DNA of 64,000 bases from Mycobacterium sp. (GCA_003987775.1 RXJD01000021.1:221464-285463); one strand, 5' to 3'; positions 42,229-51,850 are shown, counted from the stretch's first letter. Notes: a model not told the origin generated them from the sequence alone. Program-made: numbers and translations.

Positions 42229-42267
42229 CGTGCCGCTGACCCATCCCGACAACCCAGGAGCCCGACC

Positions 42268-43395
42268 ATGACAACCGTTCACGACACACTGACACCGATC
42301 GGCGCCCGTCCGATCCCCGAATTCGAGGGCGTGCACGAGGTGTGGCCACGAGGACGGCGGCTGAGCGCTGTCCGCGAAGCCGCGGTGGCCTACAAGAAGC
42401 GGTTCGTCACTCAGGGGCAGGTGAAAGCGGTCAAGTCGGTCGACATCGCCGCCGCCCCCTACCCCGTCGACTTCGCCTTCCACGGCGCCGTCAACGTGCC
42501 TCACCTCCCCCTGATCGCCATGATCAACCGGATGATCGTCGTGCAATATGACGATTTCGACGGGCGGCAACGCACGCTGGTGTTCGAACCCACCGTCCCC
42601 GCCGGGTCCGCCGAGGCACCGTTCTACGCCCGGCTCAACCGGCTCGTGTCCAGAATTCCCGGTGGCGACACGATCTCCCGGGCTTTGCTGGTGAAGTACT
42701 ACAACGAACCGGGCGATGTGCTCAACCGGCTCGGCCTCACCCCGCAGGACATCGATTTCTGCACATTCGACCATCTGCACGTACAGGACCCCCGGATGAT
42801 CCTGGGCAGCAGTCGCATCATCGACGGTGAAACCTCTCCGCGGCAACCGTTGTTCGGCGACGCCAAGATGCTCGTCCACCGCCGCGAGCTGGCGACATTG
42901 GAATCGCTGCATCCCATGCAATGGGCCTGGTATGTCGCCGACGGATTGGACGGTGTCGACCCGTCCGCTTTCGTCACGTTCGACGGAGACATCGAACTCG
43001 GCGTCGGCGTCACCCTGCTGTGGACACCCGGACACACCGACGGCAACCACTCGCTGGTGGTGAACACCGCGGACGGCGTCTGGGTTTCCTCGGAAAACGG
43101 TATCTCGCTGGACAATTGGCAACCGGAGCTGTCAGGGATTCCCGGCGTGCGCAAGTATCACGAGATCTACGGGCGGGAGGTCTGCCCGAATGCGAACACG
43201 CTGGAAGACTCGCTGGACCAGTACGACTCGATGGTGAAAGAGAAGATTCTGGCGGACCCCTGCCGCGACGACCCCCGGTGGCTGCAGATACTTCCGTCGA
43301 CCGAGCTGGCCGACTGGAAACGCTTCTGGCCGGTACTGCCCAGCTACGTCCACGGCGGCATCGACTACGGAACCCTCACCACCCCAACGCATTAG
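42268..43395 (+). CDS. Metallo-beta-lactamase fold hydrolase
   Basis: A 375-residue MBL-fold enzyme. The first metal site is HLHVQD (His169, His171, Asp174, the HxHxxD pattern lacking the final His) and the second is TPGHTDGNHS near 253. A long N-terminal part of about 80 residues before the fold is not typical of lactonases. AGGAG lies upstream of the ATG. It follows the epimerase gene by 39 bases, so the two are probably co-transcribed under the AraC regulator. Could be an esterase, lactonase or thioesterase. Confidence 0.82.
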   Translation: MTTVHDTLTPIGARPIPEFEGVHEVWPRGRRLSAVREAAVAYKKRFVTQGQVKAVKSVDIAAAPYPVDFAFHGAVNVPHLPLIAMINRMIVVQYDDFDGRQRTLVFEPTVPAGSAEAPFYARLNRLVSRIPGGDTISRALLVKYYNEPGDVLNRLGLTPQDIDFCTFDHLHVQDPRMILGSSRIIDGETSPRQPLFGDAKMLVHRRELATLESLHPMQWAWYVADGLDGVDPSAFVTFDGDIELGVGVTLLWTPGHTDGNHSLVVNTADGVWVSSENGISLDNWQPELSGIPGVRKYHEIYGREVCPNANTLEDSLDQYDSMVKEKILADPCRDDPRWLQILPSTELADWKRFWPVLPSYVHGGIDYGTLTTPTH

Positions 43396-43410
43396 CCCGG
43401 CGGCCGACGA

Positions 43411-44310
43411 TCAGCGGGAGGACGCTCCCCGTGACCCGCGGGCGCGTTGCGCCGCCTGCACGTCAGCGTTGGCCAGCGTTTGCGCCTGGGCGGCCAGCGC
43501 CGAGGCCTGGTTGGCATGAGCAACGGCGTCGCGCTCGTTGGTGGCTGCCGTCGCGTGCGCCGCGGACAGGTGCCGTTTCGCTTCCTCGAGGCGGGCCCTG
43601 GCGTCGGCTCCGACGATCTGGCGGTACTTCGTCGTGTAATCGGAGATCTGGCGCATCCGGGCATCCGCGGTGGACAACGCACCCGCCGCTGAATTGACGG
43701 GACCCTCGACGTTCACCTGGCCGCTGCCGGCTTCGATCTGCCGCGCCGCACGGCGGCGCCGGTGCCGGCGATAGAGCAGAAACAGGACCACCACCAGCAC
43801 CACCGCGGCCACGCCGATCGCGATCAGCAGCCACGTCCGCTTCGACGACGTGGCCGTCGTCTTATTCAACCCGTCGGCCGCCGCGACGGCGGCGCCGCTC
43901 CAGTTCTTGGCGGCGACCGCCGGGGCGATTTGGGTGTTCTGCAGGTTGGTCACCTCGTCCGTGGGGAACCCCGGCGCGCTGAACGCGTACAGCTTGGTGT
44001 TCGTGGCCACGGCCAGCAACACGTCATGGCCACCCATGCTGGTGGCTTCGCGGGTTCGGTCGGCCCAGTTTTCCGGCTTGAACCTGGAGAAGTTGTCGAC
44101 GTACACCACCCACAGCTGAATGTGCTTGTCGCGGTAAAGCCGGTCGACCGCCGAGCTGACCGCCGCCCGGTCGGAATTCGTCAGCGCGCCCGTGGTGTCG
44201 GTGATGTGATCGGTGAGTTTCGACGGCGGTTGTGCCCCCGCCGGGGTAGCCAGCAGTAAAGCGGCGGCGAGGATCGACAGGACCAGACCGAACAGGCGAA
44301 CAATGCGCAT
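43411..44310 (-). CDS. TPM-domain membrane protein
   Basis: A 299-residue exported protein. Signal peptide with a cut near AGA/QPP, then a TPM domain (about 30-150: DTTGALTNSDRAAVSSAVDRL, LWVVYVDNFSRF), one TM helix at about 160-180 followed by RRHRRRR, and a C-terminal cytoplasmic region of Ala-rich coiled coil. Mycobacterial homologues such as Rv2345 are about twice as long by memory, so this is a short form. TPM proteins may act in membrane protein or photosystem repair; the function here is unknown. The start is supported by a TAGATT box 6 bases upstream. Confidence 0.82.
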   Translation of the reverse strand: MRIVRLFGLVLSILAAALLLATPAGAQPPSKLTDHITDTTGALTNSDRAAVSSAVDRLYRDKHIQLWVVYVDNFSRFKPENWADRTREATSMGGHDVLLAVATNTKLYAFSAPGFPTDEVTNLQNTQIAPAVAAKNWSGAAVAAADGLNKTTATSSKRTWLLIAIGVAAVVLVVVLFLLYRRHRRRRAARQIEAGSGQVNVEGPVNSAAGALSTADARMRQISDYTTKYRQIVGADARARLEEAKRHLSAAHATAATNERDAVAHANQASALAAQAQTLANADVQAAQRARGSRGASSR

Positions 44311-44316
44311 GCGGGT

Positions 44317-44322
44317 AATCTA
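44317..44322 (-). promoter_or_regulatory. -10 element of a leaderless promoter
   Basis: TAGATT on the minus strand, 6 bases before the ATG at 44310, fits a leaderless promoter for the TPM gene. Confidence 0.5.
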
Positions 44323-44413
44323 GCCCGCCGCGAACGGCTATCTTTTAAAAGCACGGTTGTAGATATTCAGCGGCCGTGGCGGCGTTTCGACCGCAATGCG
44401 AAGGAGACCGCAA

Positions 44414-44683
44414 ATGCCGATATTCATGGTCGAACGAAACTACGCCGAAGAGCTAGAACCGAGCCTGGAAGCGGCCGACGGCATCACCCGGATCAACGAC
44501 GAAGAGGGTGTTCGCTGGCTGTACTCGTTTCTGTCAGCCGACAAGCGCAAGACGTACTGCCTCTACGAGGCGCCGACACCCGAGGCGATCAGATCCGCGG
44601 CGGTGCGCGCCGGCCTTCCCGCCGATGTCATCGTCGAAGTCTCCGGCCGGGTCCTACCGACCGGCGGACTGGCTGAGATCTGA
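44414..44683 (+). CDS. DUF4242 protein
   Basis: An 89-residue DUF4242 (SCO4226-like) protein: MPIFMVERNYAEEL, LYSFLSADKRKTYCLYEAPTPEAIRSAA and a final Val-rich strand are typical. Small ferredoxin-fold dimers of this family bind metal such as nickel. AAGGAG eight bases before the ATG fixes the start. The stop lies 3 bases before the stop of the convergent LAL regulator. Confidence 0.88.
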   Translation: MPIFMVERNYAEELEPSLEAADGITRINDEEGVRWLYSFLSADKRKTYCLYEAPTPEAIRSAAVRAGLPADVIVEVSGRVLPTGGLAEI

Positions 44684-44686
44684 TCG

Positions 44687-47590
44687 CTATCCCAGCAATT
44701 CGTGGTCGGCGGCATACATGGCCGCCTGGGTACGGTTGGCGGCACCGGTCTTGAGCAGAATGCTGCGCACATGGTTGGCGGCCGTATTCGAGCTGATGTA
44801 AAGGCGTTCACCTATCGCCCGGTTGCTCAATCCCTCGGCCAGCAGCCGCAATACCTCGACCTCCCGCTCGGTGAGGCCGTCCGGACCGTCGGCGGCCACC
44901 AAGACGTCCAGCAGGTCGATGACGCGAGTCTGGCCGATCGGCTCGGCGATGGCGCGCGCCTGCGCGGCCCACTGCGCGGCCGGCCCGGTGCTGCCGTGCG
45001 CGAGCGCGAACTCCGCGCGTCTGGCGAGCGTCTCGGCGACGTGCACCACAGACCCCATGCGCCGGTCCATCTCCAGTGCTGTGCTGAAATACGCCTCGGC
45101 AGCGTCGATTTCGCCGGAGAGGGCCGCGATCCGGCCGAGGTATCGGTCCGCGCTCCCGAAGATGGCGACGAATTGTCCGGCCATGACATTCTTGCCCTGG
45201 TAGCGGGCGACGAACGGACGCAGCGTATGAACCGCTTCCCGGTTCTCCAGCGCCAATGCCGCCTCCACCATGAACATCAATTCCATGGGCCACCGCGCCG
45301 CCTCGGTTCGTTCCCCGAGATTGCGGCTGAGCAATTGGTTGAGTGCCCGGGTCATGCCGCGCTCGCAGTCGAGCTCGGTATACAGGGCCAGCAGCCCGGG
45401 CAGCCAGCGACCGGCGAAAGTCTCACTCCCGTCGACGAATCCGCTGAATCTCTTGAGGGCGCCGGTCTCCCGCCGGATCATGAACATCTGGACTCCGTAG
45501 GAGCCCTCCGTCGTGTCGCTGCCGAGCAGTCCTCCGGTGCGTACGGCCATCTCGGCCCACCGCTCGGCGCCTTCGAAGTCGCCGCGCAGGTAGGCCAATC
45601 CGCCATGGGCACACGCGCCGACAAAGCTGAAGAACGGTTGCCCGCACGTCTGCCCCGCGCGTTGCATATCGGCCGCCGCCGCGGCCAGGTCTTCGGGCTG
45701 CCCGGCCTGATAACTGGCGAGGGCCCGGAAGTGCGCGGCCGAGCCCAGCGCCTCGTAATCCCGCCGTGACAACGCCATCCGCGACAGTTCGGTCGATCGG
45801 TCCAACTGGTGCTCACACATCTCCGGCGTCAGGCCGTGCCAGAGACTGGTCTCCAGGGCGTGCAGCAGCACCGCTGGATCGTCCCCGGTGCGCGCGTAGT
45901 CGATGGCAAGGCTGCTGACGTCCCGGGCACGCGCGGTCTCACCGGCGAACGCGAGCGCACGTCCGAAACTGCCCAGTGCCCGCACATAGCGCGGATCGCC
46001 GGCGTCCAGACCGCACGATTCCAGCGCTGAGGCCAGCAGGTCGGCCGCCTTCGAGTCGGCCAGCCCAGGACGCCAATTGGCGTCTTCGTAGCCAATGGCC
46101 GCCTCCAGCCGCACCATCGGGTCCTCCGAAGAGCTGATGTCCTCGTACATGCCGCGGGCGCGCGCGAAGTCACCGGCGCGGACGTGATTCGCGGCGGACC
46201 TGAGTTGCATCCCGGCCCGCTCCGCGCGGCTGAGTTCGGGTAGCGAGGCGGCCCGCTCGTACCAGGACGCGGCGTCTTCGTAGGCCAGACTGTGCTCGGC
46301 GATTCGCGCTGCCTCCTGCGCGTACCGCAGGGCTTGCTCGTGGTAGCCGAGCACGTGGGCCAGCAGGTAGTGGTTGGCCAGGCGAGGGATAACCGACGGA
46401 TCCGCGCGGCCCTCCAGTGCCTTCGCGGCCCGGGCGTGCAGTATCCGCAGCCGCGATGCCGCCATCCGGGCGACCACGGCCTCCCGGGTCAGCGCATGCA
46501 CGAAGGAGAATTCGACGTCGGATCCCTGCACCGCCCTGATCAGGCCCACACCCTCGGCGGAATCGACAGCAGCCAGCGTCACCGCCAGATCGGCATCGCT
46601 GCTGGCGATGAGGGCGGGCAGGTCGAAAGTCTCACCCAGCACCGCGGCCTGTTCGACGATCTCCCGCACGCCGGTGCCCAGCCCGGCCAGCCGGCCGGCG
46701 ATGGCATCACCGATCGAGCTGGGGACCGACCGGTGCGAGCTCAACGCGGCGACGCCGCCTCGCCTCTCCAGGTCTTTACAGAGCTCGGTCAGGAAGAACG
46801 GGTTGCCACCGGTTTTGTCTCGCAACAAGGCGGCGGCGGTGCGCAGCGCCGAGCGGGTCAATTGCTCAGTGCCGCGCACGAATTCAGCGATCGCTTCGGT
46901 GTCGAGCCCCTCCAGATCCAAGCGGCGTACGCCGTCGAACCGATGCATCTCCGCCATCCGGGTGACCAGTTCGTCAGAGCGGTCCGGCGCCGTCGTGCGA
47001 AACGTCGCCACCACCAGCATGCGTACGTCGGCGCAACCGGCCAGCACGTGTTCGAGCATCGCCAGTGTCGGGAGCTGGGCCCAGTGCAGATCTTCGAGAA
47101 TCAGCGCGATCGGGCGATCCTCGGCCAGCCGGCGGAAGAAACCGGTCAACGCATCCAGCAGTAACCGTCGGCCGGTGCCGGCATCGTCGGCAATCGCCGC
47201 CTCCGCAAGGTGCGGTTGCACCTGAGCGGACAACCGGCTCAGTTGCTGGCCGGCCTCCGCCAACGGTTCTGCCAATGATCCGGCAGGACTTGCCGACAGC
47301 AGACGGTCCAGGGCCTGCGCGAAGGGTTCGTAGGGGACGCCGGCGTCGGCGGTGCAGCTGCCTACCAGGACGGCGACACCGTGCTGGGCCAGCGATCCGG
47401 CGACCTCGGCGACCAGCCGCGACTTGCCTGCCCCCGGTTCTCCGCCGACGAAAATCGCCTGTCGGTCCCCGTTCTCGACCCGCTCCCAGGCCTGCTCGAG
47501 GGCGGCGAGCTCACCGGTGCGGCCCACGAAAGATCCGCGGCGACGTACGACGACTTCGGCCGGAAGTGGTGGTGGCACCCACTGCGCCAT
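44687..47590 (-). CDS. LuxR family ATP-binding regulator (LAL)
   Basis: A 967-residue large LuxR-type regulator. After a short lead the AAA/STAND ATPase starts at FVGRTGELAAL; Walker A is GGEPGAGKS (about residue 50) and Walker B ALILEDLHWAQ. A long TPR-like helical region follows. The LuxR HTH is at the end (LTEREVEVLRLLAEGLSNRAI, YISSNTAANHVRSIL). Such proteins sense a ligand and activate transcription, often of secreted or catabolic genes. TACCTT 6 bases before the ATG suggests a leaderless message. It is divergent from an FAD oxidase gene and the shared gap holds a 17-base palindromic element, probably its own or the oxidase's operator. Confidence 0.92.
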   Translation of the reverse strand: MAQWVPPPLPAEVVVRRRGSFVGRTGELAALEQAWERVENGDRQAIFVGGEPGAGKSRLVAEVAGSLAQHGVAVLVGSCTADAGVPYEPFAQALDRLLSASPAGSLAEPLAEAGQQLSRLSAQVQPHLAEAAIADDAGTGRRLLLDALTGFFRRLAEDRPIALILEDLHWAQLPTLAMLEHVLAGCADVRMLVVATFRTTAPDRSDELVTRMAEMHRFDGVRRLDLEGLDTEAIAEFVRGTEQLTRSALRTAAALLRDKTGGNPFFLTELCKDLERRGGVAALSSHRSVPSSIGDAIAGRLAGLGTGVREIVEQAAVLGETFDLPALIASSDADLAVTLAAVDSAEGVGLIRAVQGSDVEFSFVHALTREAVVARMAASRLRILHARAAKALEGRADPSVIPRLANHYLLAHVLGYHEQALRYAQEAARIAEHSLAYEDAASWYERAASLPELSRAERAGMQLRSAANHVRAGDFARARGMYEDISSSEDPMVRLEAAIGYEDANWRPGLADSKAADLLASALESCGLDAGDPRYVRALGSFGRALAFAGETARARDVSSLAIDYARTGDDPAVLLHALETSLWHGLTPEMCEHQLDRSTELSRMALSRRDYEALGSAAHFRALASYQAGQPEDLAAAAADMQRAGQTCGQPFFSFVGACAHGGLAYLRGDFEGAERWAEMAVRTGGLLGSDTTEGSYGVQMFMIRRETGALKRFSGFVDGSETFAGRWLPGLLALYTELDCERGMTRALNQLLSRNLGERTEAARWPMELMFMVEAALALENREAVHTLRPFVARYQGKNVMAGQFVAIFGSADRYLGRIAALSGEIDAAEAYFSTALEMDRRMGSVVHVAETLARRAEFALAHGSTGPAAQWAAQARAIAEPIGQTRVIDLLDVLVAADGPDGLTEREVEVLRLLAEGLSNRAIGERLYISSNTAANHVRSILLKTGAANRTQAAMYAADHELLG

Positions 47591-47596
47591 CTGCTC

Positions 47597-47602
47597 AAGG
47601 TA
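47597..47602 (-). promoter_or_regulatory. -10 element of a leaderless promoter
   Basis: TACCTT on the minus strand, 6 bases before the ATG at 47590 of the LAL gene. The 17-base element at 47626-47642 lies 23 bases upstream of it, close to where a -35 region would be. Confidence 0.5.
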
Positions 47603-47625
47603 ACGGCAGCGCGGGCGCCCAGTCG

Positions 47626-47642
47626 ATAGTCAGATCTGACCA
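47626..47642. promoter_or_regulatory. Palindromic element, copy 1
   Basis: ATAGTCAGATCTGACCA, with the perfect 12-base palindrome GTCAGATCTGAC at 47629-47640. An identical 17-base string is at 63195-63211. It sits between the divergent LAL and FAD-oxidase genes. Confidence 0.6.
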
Positions 47643-47742
47643 TTGGTGGGCGGCAAGCCGAATGCTCTGTTGTGGTCATGACGGGCGGCACCGGCCAGTC
47701 GTAGCGTCAGCACATCGATTCCGGAGACGGGGAGGTGGCGAC

Positions 47743-49116
47743 ATGTCCACTGCGAGTGCGGTCAGCCGGCCGAATTTGTTGGGCGGGAGAGTGATTCTGC
47801 CGCACGACGCGGAGTACGACGACGCGCGCGCCGTCTACAACGCCATGATCGACAAGCGGCCGGCGATGATCGCGCGGTGCCGAACCGCCGAGGACGTCAC
47901 CGCGTCACTGGGCTACGCACGGAAGTCCGGCCTGCCCGTCGCGGTCCGCGGGGGCGGCCACAGCGGCCCCGGTTTCGGCGCCGTCGACGGCGGCATGGTC
48001 ATCGACCTGTCACCGATGGACCGCATCGACGTCAACCCCGACGCGCGGACCGTTCGGGTGCAAGGCGGCGCCACGTGGGGTCAGGTGGACGCCGCCACCC
48101 ACGCTTTCGGGTTGGCCACCCCGTCGGGCATCATCGCCACGACCGGTGTCGGAGGGCTCACCCTCGGCGGCGGCCACGGCTATCTGTCGCGCAAGTACGG
48201 CCTGACCATCGACAACCTGCTCGAAGCCGAGGTGGTGCTCGCCGACGGCCGGGTGGTCGTCGCCTCGGCCTCGGATCATCCCGACCTGTTCTGGGCGCTG
48301 CGCGGCGGCGGCGGGAACTTCGGCGTGGTCACCGCGCTCACATTCCGGTTGCATGCGGTGCAATCGGTGATCTGCGGGCCGACAGCGTGGCCGGCCGCCG
48401 CCACCACCGACATCCTGTCCTGGTTCCGCGATTTCATACCGGCCCAGGACGACGACCTCTACGGCTTCTTCGCGACGATGACCGTGCCGCCCGCGGATCC
48501 CTTCCCGACGGACTTCCACCTGCAGAAAGTCTGCTCTGTCGTGTGGTGCTACACCGGCGATCCGGCGCGGGCCGACGAGGTCTTCGCGCCCGTCCGGCAG
48601 ATGCGGCCGGCCTTCGACGGCATCGGCGCGGCACCGTACCCGGCGCTGCAGTCGACCTTCGACGGGTTGTATCCCAAAGGGCTGCAGTGGTATTGGCGTG
48701 GTGACTTCTTCCGGACGATCGACGACGGCGCGGTGGCAGCTCACGCCCGGTTCGCAGCAGAGTTGCCGACCATGCATTCCTCGATGCACCTGTACCCGAT
48801 CGACGGGGCGGTGCACCGGGTCGGGCAGACCGACACCGCCTGGGCTTACCGCGACGCGAACTTCTCCCAGGTCATCGTCGGTGTCGATCCCGATCCGGCC
48901 AACGGTCCTGCGCTGCGGCGGTTTACGACCGACTACTGGCAGGCCACGCACCCGTACTCGGCGGGCGGCGCCTACATCAACTTCATGATGGACGAAGGTC
49001 AGGACCGGGTCCGCGCCACCTACGGGGCGAACTACCGCCGGCTCACCGAGATCAAAGCGGAATTCGACCCCGACAACACTTTTCGTATCAACCAGAACAT
49101 CGTGCCTGCGAGGTGA
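47743..49116 (+). CDS. BBE-type FAD-binding oxidoreductase
   Basis: A 457-residue enzyme of the berberine-bridge / 6-hydroxynicotine oxidase type. The flavin domain has VRGGGHSGPG with His73, which can link FAD covalently, then GGLTLGGGHGYLSRKYG and LRGGGGNFGVVTAL. The C-terminal FDPDNTFRINQNI is the family end. GGGGAGG lies upstream of the ATG at 47743. No twin-arginine signal, so it is cytosolic. It lies 8 bases before an mddA-like gene on the same strand. Confidence 0.92.
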   Translation: MSTASAVSRPNLLGGRVILPHDAEYDDARAVYNAMIDKRPAMIARCRTAEDVTASLGYARKSGLPVAVRGGGHSGPGFGAVDGGMVIDLSPMDRIDVNPDARTVRVQGGATWGQVDAATHAFGLATPSGIIATTGVGGLTLGGGHGYLSRKYGLTIDNLLEAEVVLADGRVVVASASDHPDLFWALRGGGGNFGVVTALTFRLHAVQSVICGPTAWPAAATTDILSWFRDFIPAQDDDLYGFFATMTVPPADPFPTDFHLQKVCSVVWCYTGDPARADEVFAPVRQMRPAFDGIGAAPYPALQSTFDGLYPKGLQWYWRGDFFRTIDDGAVAAHARFAAELPTMHSSMHLYPIDGAVHRVGQTDTAWAYRDANFSQVIVGVDPDPANGPALRRFTTDYWQATHPYSAGGAYINFMMDEGQDRVRATYGANYRRLTEIKAEFDPDNTFRINQNIVPAR

Positions 49117-49123
49117 CCGAGAC

Positions 49124-49951
49124 ATGAGCAATACACCGAAATACTTTGTCAACGTTGAAGATCGACACACGGGATGCCCTGCGCTCCCCCGTGCCGGGGC
49201 AGGGCGGCAGAACGGATCGAGGTTGCAGCGCGTCGCGTTCGTGGCGTACGGCGCCCTCAGTTACCTGCTGTTTCTCGGCGCCTTCCTGTATCTGGTGGGT
49301 TTCGTGGTCGGCGTCGCGGTGCCCCGCACCGTCGATGACGCCATCGACGCCCCGCTCGCCCGGGCAGTGGTGATCGACCTTGGACTGCTGCTGGTGTTCG
49401 CGCTGCAACACAGCGTGATGGCCCGACCCGCCTTCAAGCGATGGTGGACCCGATTCGTGCCTGAGCCCATCGAACGCAGCACCTATGTGCTGGTGTCCAG
49501 CGCAGCTTTCGCGCTGTTGTTCTGGCAGTGGCGTTCGATCGACATCACCGTCTGGCACGTGAACTCCGCACCGGCCCGGATCGCGATCACGGCGCTCGGT
49601 GGTCTCGGCTGGCTGATCGCCCTCGCGTCCACCTTCATGATCGATCACCTGGAGCTCTTCGGCATCCGCCAGGTGCTGCACAACCTACTGTCAAAGCCTC
49701 TCGTGCAGAAAGGCTTCCGGGTCGTGATGCTCTACCGGCTGGTGCGTCATCCGTTGATGCTGGGGTTCCTGATCGCATTCTGGGCCACGCCGACCATGAC
49801 GGCCGGGCATCTGCTGTTCGCTGCGGCCAACACCGTTTACATCCTGGTCGCGCTGCAGTTGGAGGAGCGCGATCTGGTGGCGGTGCTGGGCGAGCAATAC
49901 CGGCGGTACCGCGTGCGGGTGCCCATGCTGCTGCCGCGCCCATGGCGCTGA
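49124..49951 (+). CDS. mddA: Methanethiol S-methyltransferase (MddA-like)
   Basis: A 275-residue membrane protein with about five hydrophobic segments. The C-terminal block YRLVRHPLMLGFLIAFWATP, then MTAGHLLFA and LEERDLVAVLGEQYRRY, matches the MddA/NnrU-isoprenylcysteine-methyltransferase-like family that makes dimethyl sulfide from methanethiol with S-adenosylmethionine. A soluble N-terminal part of about 35 residues precedes the first helix. Follows the FAD oxidase by 8 bases. Confidence 0.8.
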   Translation: MSNTPKYFVNVEDRHTGCPALPRAGAGRQNGSRLQRVAFVAYGALSYLLFLGAFLYLVGFVVGVAVPRTVDDAIDAPLARAVVIDLGLLLVFALQHSVMARPAFKRWWTRFVPEPIERSTYVLVSSAAFALLFWQWRSIDITVWHVNSAPARIAITALGGLGWLIALASTFMIDHLELFGIRQVLHNLLSKPLVQKGFRVVMLYRLVRHPLMLGFLIAFWATPTMTAGHLLFAAANTVYILVALQLEERDLVAVLGEQYRRYRVRVPMLLPRPWR

Positions 49952-50062
49952 CTCGTCACCCCGGCGATTCCTGCGGCGGAAACAGGTTGGTTGTCCATGG
50001 TGGCAACGGTCGGTCGCGGCCGTCGTGGCCGTCATGAACAAATCGGACAGCATCCGTAGTGC

Positions 50063-50068
50063 TAGCGT
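50063..50068 (+). promoter_or_regulatory. -10 element of a leaderless promoter
   Basis: TAGCGT, 7 bases before a GTG at 50076. This supports the GTG, and not the upstream ATG at 50034, as the start of the peroxidase gene. Confidence 0.5.
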
Positions 50069-50075
50069 CGACGCC

Positions 50076-50564
50076 GTGACCCTCAAAGACATCGCCCTGA
50101 CCACCCTCGACGGGAAGGCCGCGACGCTAGCTGAATTGTCCAGCGGCGCAACGCTGGTCGTGAACGTCGCCTCCAAGTGCGGTCTGACGCCGCAGTACGC
50201 GGCGTTGGAGAAGCTGGCCAAGGACTACAAGGACCGGGGCCTGACGGTCGTCGGTGTCCCCTGCAATCAGTTCATGGGCCAGGAACCGGGCACGGCAGCA
50301 GAGATTCAGACGTTCTGCTCGACGACCTACGGCGTGACGTTCCCCTTGCTGGAGAAGACCGACGTCAACGGCGAGCTCCGCCACCCTCTCTATGCCGAGT
50401 TGACGAAGGCCGCCGACGCCGACGGCCAGGCGGGCGACATTCAGTGGAACTTCGAGAAGTTCCTGCTGGCACCCGACGGCCAGGTGGTCAATCGGTTCCG
50501 GCCCCGGACCGAACCCGACGCCCCCGAGGTCATCAGCGCCATCGAGGCCGTGTTGCCCCGGTAG
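50076..50564 (+). CDS. Glutathione-peroxidase-like thiol peroxidase
   Basis: A 162-residue thioredoxin-fold peroxidase: peroxidatic Cys35 (NVASKCGLTPQY), VVGVPCNQFMGQEPG with a second Cys, and WNFEKFLL. Cys in place of selenocysteine and the family pattern point to a thioredoxin-dependent enzyme that removes hydroperoxides. The GTG start is chosen for the leaderless -10 box and the family N-terminus (VTLKDIALTTLDG). Confidence 0.88.
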   Translation: MTLKDIALTTLDGKAATLAELSSGATLVVNVASKCGLTPQYAALEKLAKDYKDRGLTVVGVPCNQFMGQEPGTAAEIQTFCSTTYGVTFPLLEKTDVNGELRHPLYAELTKAADADGQAGDIQWNFEKFLLAPDGQVVNRFRPRTEPDAPEVISAIEAVLPR

Positions 50565-50580
50565 GCGGCGCGCTTGCCGC

Positions 50581-50586
50581 TAAGGT
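50581..50586 (+). promoter_or_regulatory. -10 element of a leaderless promoter
   Basis: TAAGGT, 7 bases before the ATG at 50594 of the DUF389 gene. Confidence 0.5.
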
Positions 50587-50593
50587 GCGGTGA

Positions 50594-51526
50594 ATGCTCC
50601 ATCTGCGGGTGATCGCGCCGACCGAGTCCCGTGATTCGGTGCTCGAAGTCCTTCGCCGCGAGGTGGGGGTGACTCACATCGTCGTGCACCGCGAAGCAGC
50701 ACTCGATCCTCCGGGCGACGAGATCACCGCGGATATCGCGCGCGAGAGCGCCAACGACGTCGTCGACCAACTCAAGGCGCTCGGGCTCAAACGGCGGGGA
50801 GCGATCACCCTCGACGTGGTCGACACCGTGGTCTCCACCGCGGCCTATCGCGCCGAGAACGAGGCCGACGGCGACCCGGCCGATGCCGTCGTGTGGGACG
50901 AATTGGCCGAGAGATCGCGGGAAGAGTCGACCCTGAACGCCACCTTCCTGACGTTCCTGACACTGGCCTGCCTCATCGCAGCCGTCGGCGTTGTGACGGA
51001 CTCCCCGGTCACGGTCGTCGGCGCGATGGTGGTGGGCCCCGAGTTCGGTCCGCTCGCCGCGCTCGCGGTCGCGATCGTGCGACGCCGCGGCTACCTCGCG
51101 CGGCGGGCGACGCTGGCGCTGCTGGTCGGTTTCCCGGTGGCGATGTTCGTCACGGCGGTCGCTGTGCTGGGCGGTGAAGCGGTGGGCTGGATCAAGCTGG
51201 GTACCATTCGGCAGCTCAATCAGGTCGACTTCATCTTCCAGGTCGGACCGCTGTCGTTCGTCGTCGCGCTGTTCGCCGGCGCGGCCGGCATGCTTTCGCT
51301 GGTATCTGCGAAATCCGCTGCGCTGGTTGGTGTTTTCATCTCGGTGACGACAGTGCCAGCCGCCGGGTTCGCGGTGGTCGCCGCCACCGTCGGCGACTGG
51401 CAGGTCGCCGAGCAGTCGGCGATACAACTCGGGGTGAACCTGACGGGGATCGTCCTGGCCGGGGTGCTCGTGCTGTGGGTCCATCTTCAGACCAGCTCAC
51501 GGCACCGGGCCAACCGGCCCGGGTAG
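50594..51526 (+). CDS. DUF389 membrane protein
   Basis: A 310-residue protein with a soluble N-terminal ferredoxin-like part of about 80 residues (MLHLRVIAPTESRDSVLEVL) and a membrane part with about six helices, starting after NATFLTFLTLACLIAAVGV and DSPVTVVGAMVVGPEFGPL. These blocks are the DUF389 signature. Function unknown in mycobacteria; the domain occurs in putative transporters. It ends 9 bases before the stop of the convergent small secreted gene. Confidence 0.88.
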   Translation: MLHLRVIAPTESRDSVLEVLRREVGVTHIVVHREAALDPPGDEITADIARESANDVVDQLKALGLKRRGAITLDVVDTVVSTAAYRAENEADGDPADAVVWDELAERSREESTLNATFLTFLTLACLIAAVGVVTDSPVTVVGAMVVGPEFGPLAALAVAIVRRRGYLARRATLALLVGFPVAMFVTAVAVLGGEAVGWIKLGTIRQLNQVDFIFQVGPLSFVVALFAGAAGMLSLVSAKSAALVGVFISVTTVPAAGFAVVAATVGDWQVAEQSAIQLGVNLTGIVLAGVLVLWVHLQTSSRHRANRPG

Positions 51527-51535
51527 TGCGAGTCA

Positions 51536-51850
51536 CTATCCACCCCCGGATTGATTGGCGATGCAGGACCGGTAGGCCTGCATACACTGCGCGACAGCGT
51601 CGGGCGGCACATACCGCTCCCCGTAGATTCCGATCTGCACGCTCGCCGACATACAGGCCTGCTTCTGGCTGTCGCAGCTGGTAGTCGGTGAGCCTGGCGC
51701 CGGAATCACGTCTGTCGGGTCGACATCGTCACCAGTATTCACGCACGGCGTGGTCTGCGGTTCGGCTGCCGCGGGTCCCGCTACGGCGCCGGCGACCGGG
51801 CAGAGAAGAACTGTTGCAAGCGCCAACCGGGCGACGACTCTGGGAAACAT
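51536..51850 (-). CDS. Small secreted Cys-containing protein, unknown
   Basis: A 104-residue exported protein: signal peptide MFPRVVARLALATVLLC... with a cut after AAA/EP; the mature part has five Cys (TPCVN, TSCDSQKQACMS, AQCMQAYRSC). Related short proteins of this window (53926-54249, 28765-29103) share only general traits. GAGGAG precedes the ATG at 51850. Divergent from the next secreted gene. Confidence 0.78.
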   Translation of the reverse strand: MFPRVVARLALATVLLCPVAGAVAGPAAAEPQTTPCVNTGDDVDPTDVIPAPGSPTTSCDSQKQACMSASVQIGIYGERYVPPDAVAQCMQAYRSCIANQSGGG